Source: Leptospira interrogans (GTDB lineage: Bacteria; Spirochaetota; Leptospiria; Leptospirales; Leptospiraceae). Taken from it: DNA of 12,500 bases. Where the stretch lies: contig NZ_FTNA01000030.1 of NCBI RefSeq assembly GCF_900156205.1, positions 18,972-31,471 on the forward strand. The letters run 5' to 3'. Under the pieces are notes generated by a model, which worked only from the letters and a program-made list of their open reading frames with translations, was not told the DNA's origin and searched no databases. The position numbers and the translations under genes are program-made. This document shows positions 1 through 7,549 of this stretch, piece by piece (positions within the stretch are counted from its first letter, which is position 1; the number at the start of each line of letters is the position of its first letter).

Positions 1-92
1 GAGACGCTGAGCTTGAGAGAGCGTTCTGCTGAGTTTCAAACGCGATCTGTCGAGCGCCAATAGAAGCGAGACGCTGAGTTTGAGAGCGTTCT
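1..92. repeat. pair of short direct repeats
   Basis: Two copies of a 25-27 bp unit lie at 1-27 and 68-92. Both start GAGACGCTGAG and end GAGCGTTCT, and the first has two extra bases (AG) in the middle. The 40 bases between them carry no recognisable gene. The unit looks like a short dispersed intergenic repeat, but its abundance in the genome cannot be judged from one window. The first copy touches the window edge, so the repeat may extend further left. Confidence 0.6.
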
Positions 93-594
93 ATGGTTTT
101 CAAATTAGATTATATCGAACTCGCCTTAATCAACGTTTTATCACTACCTTTATGGTATTCGATTTATAAGGATCAGTAAAACCTTATAGAAGTTTTATGC
201 TGAAAATTCTCTTGATACATTTGTGTCTGTTATTTGAGGAAAAATAATTAAAAGCTTGTCCCAAAACCTGAACATTATTACTCTGAGACTATAAATGGGA
301 ATCTCAAAAATTATCGAAAAATTTGGAATCGCTTAGATAGGGCGTAATCTGCAATACCTTTGAGAGTTCATTAGAAACTTATAAAGTATCATTGCTACTC
401 GAACTCATAAAAATGGTATCCAAAATTAACCGTCGATTTTACAAAAATACTAAAGTACTTAAAAATTAAGTACAATCCGGAATTGTTAGCCATTTTTAAA
501 AAATGTTATATATTCTAACTTTTGAAACAAGCTCATGACAGTATTATTCATCCGAGTAAGTATATCTAGGTTTTAGGAGAATTTTTAATAAAAA
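93..594. other. AT-rich region without a gene
   Basis: I see no supported reading frame here on either strand. The toxin partner that might accompany the immunity-like gene at 595 is absent. The only clear structure is the 8-bp inverted repeat at 455-473. A purine-rich AGGAGA at 575-580 lies 14 bases before the ATG at 595 and probably serves as its ribosome binding site. Confidence 0.6.
455..473. repeat. perfect 8-bp inverted repeat with 3-base loop
   Basis: GTACTTAA, then AAA, then TTAAGTAC. It sits about 120 bases upstream of the gene at 595. It could be an operator half-site pair or a weak RNA hairpin. The stem is AT-rich and no T-run follows, so an intrinsic terminator is unlikely. Confidence 0.45.
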
Positions 595-1146
595 ATGAAC
601 TACTATATTTTAGAGGAAGTAAACTATCATTTAAATATTCCTTATATCGGAGATTTACCAGAAGAGTTAGACACAATTGATGTGATGACTGGTAGAAAAA
701 TTGAAATTTCAAATCTTCCGATACGAGTCCCTATCAAAATAGACTACGAATCCGAAATCGTATATCCAGATATAATGACTGCGGATTTACCATTATTCTC
801 GGAAAAAATACGAAATTCTCTAGACCAAATCGGGATTAAAAACATTCAATATTATCCGGTAGAACTTTTCGAAGATCAAACTGGTCAAACAAAAGCAAAT
901 TACTATATGAGCATTCTACCAGTAAGTGTAGAATGTTTAAAAAGTGGAATCAATAGAAGTCCCGCCGGAAGATTGATTCTAAAAAATCCAATCATTGATC
1001 CCACAAAAATACTAGGACTTAAACTATTTCGTTTAGGAGAAGAACCTAGTTTAATCATCATTGATTCTATGGTAAAAGATACACTCACGAACGCCCACCT
1101 AAATGGAGTATCATTCATCCCATTGGAAGAATACACAAGTTCTTGA
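595..1146 (+). CDS. Imm11/DUF1629-like immunity protein
   Basis: A 183-residue soluble protein with no signal peptide or membrane helix. It resembles the Imm11 (DUF1629, MXAN_0049-type) family of polymorphic-toxin immunity proteins. The main evidence is the C-terminal block at about residues 144-180: a strand-rich FRLGEEPSLIIID, a short helix, then NGVSFIPLEE, matching the family's usual 'hydrophobic strand, helix, GxxFxPL' ending. The length is typical. Members are thought to bind and neutralise a cognate secreted or contact-dependent toxin in the cytoplasm. No toxin gene lies next to it, so it looks like an orphan immunity gene. The start at 595 is supported by AGGAGA 14 bases upstream. Family assignment is from recalled sequence features; the function is inferred. 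Confidence 0.6.
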   Translation: MNYYILEEVNYHLNIPYIGDLPEELDTIDVMTGRKIEISNLPIRVPIKIDYESEIVYPDIMTADLPLFSEKIRNSLDQIGIKNIQYYPVELFEDQTGQTKANYYMSILPVSVECLKSGINRSPAGRLILKNPIIDPTKILGLKLFRLGEEPSLIIIDSMVKDTLTNAHLNGVSFIPLEEYTSS

Positions 1147-1251
1147 AAGTTACATTCCTTCACTACTCGTAGCAATTCTATAATATACAATATTTTGAAT
1201 TTTGCTAGGGTTTTATAATAAAACTTACGATACTCAATTTAAAAAATATAA

Positions 1252-1420
1252 TAGAGTTGTTGAAAAATGAACTCTCAATCTGTTTCTATTTTATGTAAAT
1301 CGGCAATTAAAGCAGTTTTGTTAATCGCCACTATGGAATTCTCAATCTTGTTTCTGTTTTATGAAATGGTCGATTAAAGCAGTCCTACGAATCGCCTCTA
1401 TGGAACTTTCAACAACTCTA
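1252..1420. mobile_element. MITE-like element with terminal inverted repeats
   Basis: The ends are perfect 14-bp inverted repeats, TAGAGTTGTTGAAA at 1252-1265 and its complement at 1407-1420. Each end includes a TA at the border, as expected for an element that duplicates a TA target. The inside holds two imperfect tandem copies of a roughly 67-bp unit (about 1269-1336 and 1336-1403), both containing CTCAATC, ATTAAAGCAG, AATCGCC and CTATGG. There is no reading frame. It is best explained as a non-autonomous element mobilised by a transposase encoded elsewhere, or as the leftover ends of an insertion sequence. No transposase is visible, so the parent family is unknown. Confidence 0.55.
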
Positions 1421-1488
1421 ATGTTATTAGAACCACTCAAAAGATTGCTTGAAACATTCATACAATCTATATTAAAATTGAATTTAAG

Positions 1489-1875
1489 ATGAATCAAAAA
1501 ATATTCAAAAGTATCTGGGCCATAATTGCCGGATTTTTAACGATTTTTATTTTATCAACTGCAGTGGACTTGATCTTACATCAAACCGGAATTTATCCTC
1601 CTATGGGAGTAATCATGTCAGACGAGCTGTTTGCTCTTGCGACCGCGTATCGAGTATTCTTTGGAATTTTGAGTGGTTACGTAACTGCAAAAATAGCTCC
1701 GGATCAACCAGTAAAACACTCTTTAGCTCTTGGAGTTTTGGGGCTGATCGTTAGTATTACAGGCGCAATTGTGATGTGGGACGCAGGGCCTGCTTGGTAT
1801 TCTCTTGCAATCATCGCGATCGCTCTGCCCTGCAGTTGGGCAGGAGGAATTTTATATGAAAGATCTCAAACATGA
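1489..1875 (+). CDS. small four-helix membrane protein, unknown function
   Basis: A 128-residue very hydrophobic protein with four likely membrane helices at about residues 8-30, 47-69, 77-97 and 104-123. The section from GYVTAKIAP through the HSLALGVLGL helix resembles a widespread family of uncharacterised small membrane proteins, with a conserved polar and proline loop between helices two and three. No catalytic motif is evident. The ATG at 1489 is preceded by only a weak AAG-rich site. The gene stands alone: an inverted-repeat element lies 69 bases upstream and a 28-bp palindrome 27 bases downstream. I cannot assign a function. Confidence 0.75.
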   Translation: MNQKIFKSIWAIIAGFLTIFILSTAVDLILHQTGIYPPMGVIMSDELFALATAYRVFFGILSGYVTAKIAPDQPVKHSLALGVLGLIVSITGAIVMWDAGPAWYSLAIIAIALPCSWAGGILYERSQT

Positions 1876-1901
1876 CAAGAGGCAATTGTTATAAAAAATA
1901 T

Positions 1902-1929
1902 TCTAATTTTAGAATATTCTAAAATTAGA
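1902..1929. promoter_or_regulatory. perfect 28-bp palindrome
   Basis: The left arm TCTAATTTTAGAAT is followed directly by its exact complement, with the centre between 1915 and 1916. It lies 27 bases after the membrane-protein gene and 130 bases beyond the end of the convergent gene at 2059. Its inner 18 bp recurs exactly at 7550-7567 upstream of cas6. The lack of a GC stem and T-run argues against an intrinsic terminator. A dimeric-regulator site is possible, although the position downstream of a gene is unusual for one. Confidence 0.5.
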
Positions 1930-2058
1930 TAAAAATTTACATAACCCTATAAATTTTATTCCCAATGGATTGGGCAGACAACCAAATCGATCTACAATTT
2001 AAATTGATTTTTTGCTAAGATAGATTTGTAAAAATTCTTTAAGACATAGTTTAAGATT
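1930..2058. other. short AT-rich spacer between convergent genes
   Basis: No gene or clear hairpin is seen. It separates the + strand membrane-protein gene and its palindrome from the end of the minus-strand gene at 2059. Confidence 0.5.
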
Positions 2059-2313
2059 TTATAATTTGTTTACATTTCCAAGGGCCGTAGTCCAAACTTT
2101 TGTTTTATACCCAAACCATAAATGAACCGTCAAAGAAATAAAAAACGCACTTATCAAGACTGACCATAGATATTCAGAATCCCTTAACAAATACAACAGA
2201 GAAAACATCAAAGAATATTTTAACATTCGAAACCAAACAGGCTGACCTACTTTAGAAAATGCAACTTCCAATTCTCTTTTAACTATTTTTGAAAATCCAG
2301 ATCGTTTCTCCAC
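2059..2313 (-). CDS. small membrane protein, possibly truncated
   Basis: An 84-residue protein beginning at a GTG codon (2313-2311). A basic N-terminus (KRSGFSKIVKREL) precedes a short hydrophobic stretch at about residues 31-43 and a membrane helix at about 48-68. The C-terminus is short and polar. I do not recognise a family. No good ribosome binding site precedes the GTG. The same frame stays open upstream to an ATG at 2406, interrupted only by one TAG (2319-2317), and that upstream part would supply another membrane helix. The gene may therefore be the downstream remainder of a 115-codon protein broken by a point mutation, or it may genuinely start at the GTG. Confidence 0.45.
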   Translation of the reverse strand: MEKRSGFSKIVKRELEVAFSKVGQPVWFRMLKYSLMFSLLYLLRDSEYLWSVLISAFFISLTVHLWFGYKTKVWTTALGNVNKL

Positions 2314-2316
2314 AAT

Positions 2317-2406
2317 CTATAAAAAATACAATAGAGCATTAGACCAAATCAGAATCAGTAATCCAAATCCATTTCCAATTGTTTTATGTTTAAAAACACT
2401 TACCAT
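2317..2406 (-). other. 29-codon reading frame in phase with the next gene
   Basis: It runs from an ATG (2406-2404) to a TAG (2319-2317). After a basic start (MVSVFKHK) comes one hydrophobic stretch (GLLILIWSNALLYFL), as expected for a single membrane helix. One codon after the TAG the frame continues as the GTG-started gene at 2313. It is either the first helix of that gene, cut off by an amber mutation, or an independent tiny membrane peptide. The first is more likely because of the shared phase and chemistry. No ribosome binding site is visible. Confidence 0.35.
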
Positions 2407-2532
2407 TTTTAACAAAAAATCTATTCGCAAATGTTGTTTTGTTCAAGGCGCTGCCCGTTTAGACTTTCGAAATTCGACAAAACTAAGAAAAAGAAAGGAC
2501 AATCTAAAAGGATAAAGTAAAATGCAGAACGA

Positions 2533-3420
2533 ATGATTTTCGTATTAGAATATTGTTTAGAAAATCCTAAATCAATTTTTTTGGTTATCCCTAAAGACTT
2601 TGAAACGGTTCGAGAAAAATTTCCTTTTCTTAAAAGAAAGGTGATCGCAACTTACTTTGGATTTCATCCAAGCTCCTTAAATGTATTGGAAAAAATAACC
2701 GACTCCGCGGTTCAAAATGGTTATCTAAAAACGTTTCAAAATTTATATTCAATTCCCGTTTTTCAAAAAGCGTTTCATCATTTGCCTATTATTAATGAAT
2801 TTATCATTCAATTTTTCAACTATTCTAGGGCAAAAAATTGGAACGAAAAATGGGATATATTGTTCCTAAAGGATCTTCTATTTAGATTTCCAAATCCTAA
2901 TTTCGAAGAGGAGGATTTTGAAAGAACTTTTCAACTCTATGAAGAAGTGAAACGTTTTTCCCCTTCCTGGAAGATTCGTTCGCTCGAACATCTGAAAGAT
3001 CTCGAACAAAAAATGATCCAAAAAATGATCCAAAAAATTCAAAAGAACGAGTTTATCGGACCCGATCAACCCTACCCTACTCCTCCGATGGAAAAAGAAG
3101 ATTGGCTCGAACCCATCAACTCCAGAAAAGAATTATTTCTCGAATCCAGAATTCAGCACAATTGCATCTTCAGTTACGATACTCGCATCTTAGAAGGAGA
3201 ATATTATATTTACAGAATATTTTTTCCTGAACGTTGTACGCTATCTCTCTTTTATATTAACGGGGATTGGTATCTCGATCAGATTGCCGCGGCGTTTAAC
3301 AAGGAAGCAAAAGCTGAGACGTTAAGGAAAGTGGAAGAATGGAGGATGCAAAACGGAATCTTTGTGTTAGGCGATGCGTTTCGTTTAGGAATTCCACCGG
3401 ATTGGATTTTTGCGAGATGA
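2533..3420 (+). CDS. PcfJ-like protein
   Basis: A 295-residue protein. Its C-terminal third (about residues 195-275) matches the PcfJ-like domain: an IQHNCIFSY motif at residues 207-215, then an acidic and glycine step (LEGEYYIYRI), a strand with FFPERCTLSLF, and a WYLDQIAAAFN segment. PcfJ was named from a gene on an enterococcal conjugative plasmid, and its biochemical role is unknown. The N-terminal two-thirds is charged and helical with no recognised domain. A tandem KMIQKMIQK stretch at about residue 160 comes from a 12-bp DNA duplication. The ATG at 2533 has no clear ribosome binding site, and a stop lies just upstream (2518-2520), so the N-terminus may be shortened. It appears monocistronic. 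Confidence 0.65.
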   Translation: MIFVLEYCLENPKSIFLVIPKDFETVREKFPFLKRKVIATYFGFHPSSLNVLEKITDSAVQNGYLKTFQNLYSIPVFQKAFHHLPIINEFIIQFFNYSRAKNWNEKWDILFLKDLLFRFPNPNFEEEDFERTFQLYEEVKRFSPSWKIRSLEHLKDLEQKMIQKMIQKIQKNEFIGPDQPYPTPPMEKEDWLEPINSRKELFLESRIQHNCIFSYDTRILEGEYYIYRIFFPERCTLSLFYINGDWYLDQIAAAFNKEAKAETLRKVEEWRMQNGIFVLGDAFRLGIPPDWIFAR

Positions 3421-3428
3421 GTTGGGAT

Positions 3429-3446
3429 GGGCTTAAATAAGAGCCC
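3429..3446 (+). terminator. possible terminator hairpin after the PcfJ-like gene
   Basis: GGGCT at 3429-3433 pairs with AGCCC at 3442-3446 across an 8-base loop, nine bases after the stop codon. The position fits a terminator, but no clean T-run follows, so the call is weak. Confidence 0.3.
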
Positions 3447-3584
3447 GCTATAAACAAACGCTATCTACATTTTTAGCTTTCTAATTTTTCAAAGCCCTCC
3501 TATTTTGTCCTCAAAACCACTAAATAACATTATATTTAAATATTTTTATATAATACTATTAGAAATTTTTGATGATTGAAGTAA
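3447..3584. other. AT-rich spacer without a gene
   Basis: No supported reading frame, repeat or RNA is seen. It leads into the relic-bearing stretch that ends at cas4-cas1. Confidence 0.5.
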
Positions 3585-3875
3585 TTCCAAATCGGAAATC
3601 GATTTGATTACAAAGCCAATGAGACAAATCTACGCGATTGGTTCATCATTCACGCCTGTAAAAAATCTCATCATAGAAATTTACTTGGATATACCGGCAA
3701 AGAACATCCCGAATATCTACTAGCTAAAAGAAAAAATAGATTCCGCATTACGATTTCTGAAAGAAGTTTTTCCAAAAACAAACCCTTCTCGCTTCATTGT
3801 AATTTAAGTGAATCTCAATCTCCTGGATTATTATATTTGGCAGTAAATCGTTTCATTTCAAATTCTATTTTGTAA
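3585..3875 (+). pseudogene. relic resembling a 4'-phosphopantetheinyl transferase
   Basis: The frame is open for 96 codons between a TAA (3582-3584) and a TAA (3873-3875) but has no ATG. Its translation has the look of the N-terminal half of a Sfp/HetI-type phosphopantetheinyl transferase. RDWFIIHAC followed by [14 protein letters not shown] matches the family's helix and 'LLG.YTG..P' segment. [16 protein letters not shown] followed by LLYLAVNR matches the 'KP...FNLSHS.G..L.AV' substrate-binding motif, with the usual SHS degraded to SES. The downstream GIDIE and WTxKEAxxK motifs are absent. These enzymes load the phosphopantetheine arm on carrier proteins. This copy is truncated at both ends and certainly inactive. 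The family call is moderately secure and not confirmed by search. Confidence 0.45.
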
Positions 3876-3944
3876 AAAGCTAAGGAAGATTTTCAAAAAC
3901 TCTACGCAAACTATAATCTAAAAGCAGACATGAGAGACTTTTAG

Positions 3945-4160
3945 AAAAATATTGGGCCTCTACAATCGAACCTACATTTAAACACAACAAGCAAATTGAG
4001 AATTCGGGCCGAGCAGCCGTTACTTTCCCACCTATTAAAATTAGCGGGCAAAAATCTAGAAGTGTCACAGGACAAAATCCAATTAGGAATTCCTATAATT
4101 GGACTTTTGAAACCTCACAAAACTTTATACAGCCGGTTAATTGGGTCTGCAAACATCTAA
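3945..4160 (+). pseudogene. relic of a second cas6 gene
   Basis: The frame from 3945 to the TAA at 4158-4160 includes a stretch (about 3981-4140) that aligns with residues 64-113 of the intact Cas6 encoded at 7628. Shared blocks in the same order are SxLRIR, EQ, LAGKxL, KIQLxIP, LxP and SR. About half the residues are identical by hand alignment. The N-terminal catalytic region and the C-terminal glycine-rich loop are missing, and an in-frame TAG precedes it at 3942-3944. It cannot encode a working endoribonuclease. It is neither a shadow nor a duplicate of the present gene at DNA level, because many residues differ (for example [18 protein letters not shown]). It looks like a remnant of a divergent, older cas operon. 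A degenerate CRISPR repeat begins 13 bases after it. Confidence 0.7.
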
Positions 4161-4173
4161 CTGTTGTAGGTGG

Positions 4174-4200
4174 TTGAATATAACTTTGATGACGTTAGAC
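4174..4200 (+). repeat. solitary degenerate CRISPR repeat
   Basis: These 27 bases match the first 27 of the array repeat at 6914 with three mismatches (positions 1, 19 and 26), including TGAATATAACTTTGATG intact and in the same orientation. The 3' part (GTTGAGCAC) is gone. The base changes damage the GCC/GGC hairpin, so Cas6 processing is unlikely. No second repeat lies one unit away. It is a leftover of an array that once lay upstream of cas4-cas1. Confidence 0.75.
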
Positions 4201-4465
4201 GATATATCATCCTTCCCTAAAAATCACTATGTTATAACTTGATTGCTATCCAATCGCAAAATGATTCCTGCCATTTAGAAAAATTCGCATATTTTATCCT
4301 GGTTGAAATAAAATTAACTCTAATTACTCACTTTTTGAATATTCAGAATCGATATTATTAGAGCTTGAGCTTATCATACTACACGAAAGCGATTGAATGC
4401 GAGGACTCAGCAAAACGTTCCTGGATACAATTTCGCTCTCTATTTTCGGACGATCGATCAATTTG

Positions 4466-4495
4466 TTGACAAAGTATTATGTTGCGATCTTAGAC
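4466..4495 (+). promoter_or_regulatory. candidate promoter for cas4-cas1 or an upstream RNA
   Basis: A perfect -35-like TTGACA lies at 4466-4471. The only -10-like sequence at a usable distance is TTAGAC at 4490-4495 with an 18-base spacer, which is a poor match. If real, transcription would start shortly before the pseudo-repeat stem-loop and read through it into cas4-cas1. Confidence 0.25.
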
Positions 4496-4503
4496 AGTAA
4501 CAT

Positions 4504-4563
4504 TGAATTTAAGCACGTTCCTTTACCAGTTAGCGAGTTGAGCAAAAGTTAAAACTGGTAAGG
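4504..4563 (+). ncRNA. pseudo-repeat within a stem-loop, possible crRNA-like RNA
   Basis: GTTAGCGAGTTGAGCA at 4529-4544 closely matches the 3' end of the array repeat (GTTAGGCGTTGAGCAC), in the + orientation. Upstream, TTGAATTTAA (4504-4512 and following) loosely recalls the repeat's 5' end, with extra bases between. The segment is enclosed by an imperfect inverted repeat: 4520-4531 (ending ACCAGTT) pairs with 4553-4563 (starting AACTGGTA) with one bulged base. It lies about 50-100 bases before the cas4-cas1 ATG. The layout is like that of crRNA-resembling regulatory RNAs made of a degenerate repeat plus a spacer-like guide that repress cas promoters. That role is inference; it could also be plain array debris. 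Confidence 0.35.
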
Positions 4564-4611
4564 AATTCGCCCCAATCTTAACCATCGAACTCACGTTAAG
4601 TTATATCGATT

Positions 4612-6263
<1,652 letters not shown>

Positions 6264-6264
<1 letters not shown>

Positions 6265-6548
6265 TGAAACATTGGAGATTAGTATCTTATGATATTCGAG
6301 AACCAAAACGACTTCGGAGAGTTGCCAAAATTATGGAGGGTTTCGGAGAAAGAATCCAATATAGCGTTTTTCGAATCTATTCTACAGACAAAGAATTAGA
6401 AAAACTACGGTGGAAATTGGCAAAAGTCACCGAAGAAGAAGACAATATATTTTATCTGACTCTTTGCACCAAGTGTGCTTCGGGCGCCCATACCCAAGAA
6501 AAAAAATCCGCGTGGCCAGAAGCTCCAAAAACATTAAAAATTCTATAA
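6264..6548 (+). CDS. cas2: Cas2, CRISPR adaptation protein
   Basis: A 94-residue Cas2 with the ferredoxin-like order expected: first strand WRLVSYDI with conserved D10, basic helix, then ERIQYSVFRIY, the classic Cas2 second strand (residues 29-39), and a short polar C-terminus. It bridges two Cas1 dimers in the integration complex; any nuclease activity is usually dispensable. I chose the ATG at 6264 because it overlaps the cas4-cas1 stop by one base (TAATG), a coupling typical of operons, and because the protein then begins exactly at the first strand. The frame is open from 6219, but the 15 extra residues would lie inside cas1 and do not fit the family. A GCGAGG site lies about 8 bases upstream. 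Confidence 0.93.
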
Positions 6549-6913
6549 TTCAAGTATCTCTTCAGGGCATAGACATAATTCTACTTAAAAAGCAAAACTA
6601 AATCTTTGAATCTATATTTAATTCCAAGACATATCCAATCTTTACTCGGATTCAGAAATAGACCCTATCTAATGATTGGCCAACGCTCGTTTTTCTTTCT
6701 TGTGAAAATTCCAGCTAAATTTATAATCAGTGACGAGCTTAAACATACTTGAATCTTAATATTTGAAACAAAATGATCCTTGGAAACAAAATATGCACTT
6801 CTGAAAAAACCGAACATGAAAAATAACGATAAAAAACGATATACTTGTTCTCCTCCTTTGAAAACACTCATATCCACAATTTATGCTTATAAAAGCCATT
6901 TAAATAAAATGCT
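6549..6913 (+). promoter_or_regulatory. putative CRISPR leader
   Basis: This gene-free AT-rich stretch separates cas2 from the first repeat. The most perfect repeats are on this side and the degenerate one is at the other end, so the leader should be here and the array transcribed on the + strand. A plausible promoter just before the array is TTGAAA (6858-6863) with TATGCT (6882-6887) at an 18-base spacing. Short direct repeats GAAACAAAAT (6766-6775, 6783-6792) and ACGATAAAAA/ACGATA (from 6826) could be factor-binding sites. The promoter match is only fair. Confidence 0.6.
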
Positions 6914-7167
6914 CTGAATATAACTTTGATGCCGTTAGGCGTTGAGCACAAAGGATCCTTTGATCAAAAGAATTCGTCCTTGATTTCTGAATATAACTTT
7001 GATGCCGTTAGGCGTTGAGCACGGACATAGGACCAAACTTCCCATAATGTATCGTTATGGGCTGAATATAACTTTGATGCCGTTAGGCGTTGAGCACAAG
7101 GGGAAAACATTCGTCACCCCGTGAAAAACTTCTGAATATAACTTTGATGCCGATAGGCGGTTTAGAA
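6914..7167 (+). CRISPR. CRISPR array, four repeats and three spacers
   Basis: Three identical 36-base repeats lie at 6914-6949, 6987-7022 and 7062-7097, beginning CTGAATATAACTTTGATG and ending GTTGAGCAC. The fourth (7132-7167) is intact for its first 21 bases, has one change, then diverges after GGCG (about 7159), as is normal for the leader-distal end. Spacers are 37 (6950-6986), 39 (7023-7061) and 34 (7098-7131) bases. Within the repeat, ATGCC and GGCGT can form a 5-bp hairpin with one GU pair around a GTTA loop. Cas6 would then leave a 5' handle of roughly TTGAGCAC (inferred). The first spacer contains a 12-bp palindrome, AAAGGATCCTTT. The array is very short for a locus with all adaptation genes intact. 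Targets cannot be identified from this sequence. Confidence 0.97.
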
Positions 7168-7225
7168 TGAAGAGAAGATTTGTTTTGGCCCAAATTGTTT
7201 CGCACCAAACGTGCAAACAGATAAA

Positions 7226-7290
7226 ATGTAGGAACTACTACTTTTTCGAAAAACAGTAGTTTGTTCAAAGAAATGTGGGAACTCCCACTT
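7226..7290. repeat. two related GGAACT hairpins
   Basis: Two similar units, ATGTAGGAACTACTAC (from 7226) and ATGTGGGAACTCCCAC (7273-7288), follow the array. The second is a clean hairpin: GTGGG, AACT loop, CCCAC, then TTT. The first takes part in a larger fold: AACTACT (7233-7239) pairs with AGTAGTT (7255-7261) around the palindrome TTTTTCGAAAAA (7242-7253). They may be copies of a small dispersed hairpin repeat, and the second might act as a weak terminator of the array transcript. The rest of 7168-7435 shows no gene. Confidence 0.5.
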
Positions 7291-7435
7291 TAAAAAAAGT
7301 GAATTCTGGAGATCTCCTCGGGTAAGAATCGAAAATACCTAATTACAGTAGTAAACATAAATTTGTACTGACAATCATATTCCTCAGCACTTTGCCACTG
7401 TAATTGAAAGAACTGGTTACACAAATTCGATCTAC

Positions 7436-7454
7436 CTCTGATGCCGTTTAGGCG
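7436..7454 (+). repeat. CRISPR repeat relic beyond the array
   Basis: TGATGCCGTT, one extra T, then AGGCG reproduces the hairpin core of the array repeat in the same orientation, preceded by ACCTC in place of AACTT. Nothing matching the outer parts of the repeat is left. It lies about 270 bases after the degenerate last repeat, so the array probably once reached at least this far and then lost units. Confidence 0.55.
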
Positions 7455-7549
7455 ATCCTTTCAGAAATTTCCAAATACTATAGAGAAGGTATATCATATT
7501 ATAAACATGGCATGTTTTTTAGGGTATTTAAAATTATATTTTATTTTAA

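Larger units (their letters stand above)
4201..4611. other. gene-free region upstream of cas4-cas1
   Basis: No intact gene is seen. It should contain the promoter of the adaptation operon. The best -35-like hexamer is TTGACA at 4466-4471, but no good -10 lies at 16-18 bases from it. The region also holds the pseudo-repeat stem-loop at 4504-4563, described separately. Confidence 0.5.

Noticed and set aside
903..1190. Minus-strand 95-codon frame
   Set aside because: It is a shadow of the immunity-like gene on the + strand, with no family resemblance or ribosome binding site.
3880..4068. Minus-strand 62-codon frame
   Set aside because: It is antisense to the cas6 relic, which explains the sequence better.
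4233..4250. TATAACTTGATTGCTATC as a further repeat relic
   Set aside because: It loosely recalls TATAACTTTGATGCCGTT but needs gaps, and its distance from 4174 (about 54 bases) does not fit a repeat-spacer unit.
6665..6877. Minus-strand 70-codon frame in the leader
   Set aside because: There is no recognisable protein, no ribosome binding site at a proper distance, and it overlies the putative array promoter. The AGGAGGAG on that strand lies inside the frame with no start codon at the right spacing.
7083..7268. Minus-strand 61-codon frame over the last repeats
   Set aside because: It runs through two CRISPR repeats, a spacer and the hairpins, so it is a chance frame.
7409..7430. Target of the pseudo-repeat guide upstream of cas6
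   Set aside because: Only AACTGGT and a shifted ATTCG are shared with the guide-like sequence after 4545. That is too little, and it is not collinear without gaps.
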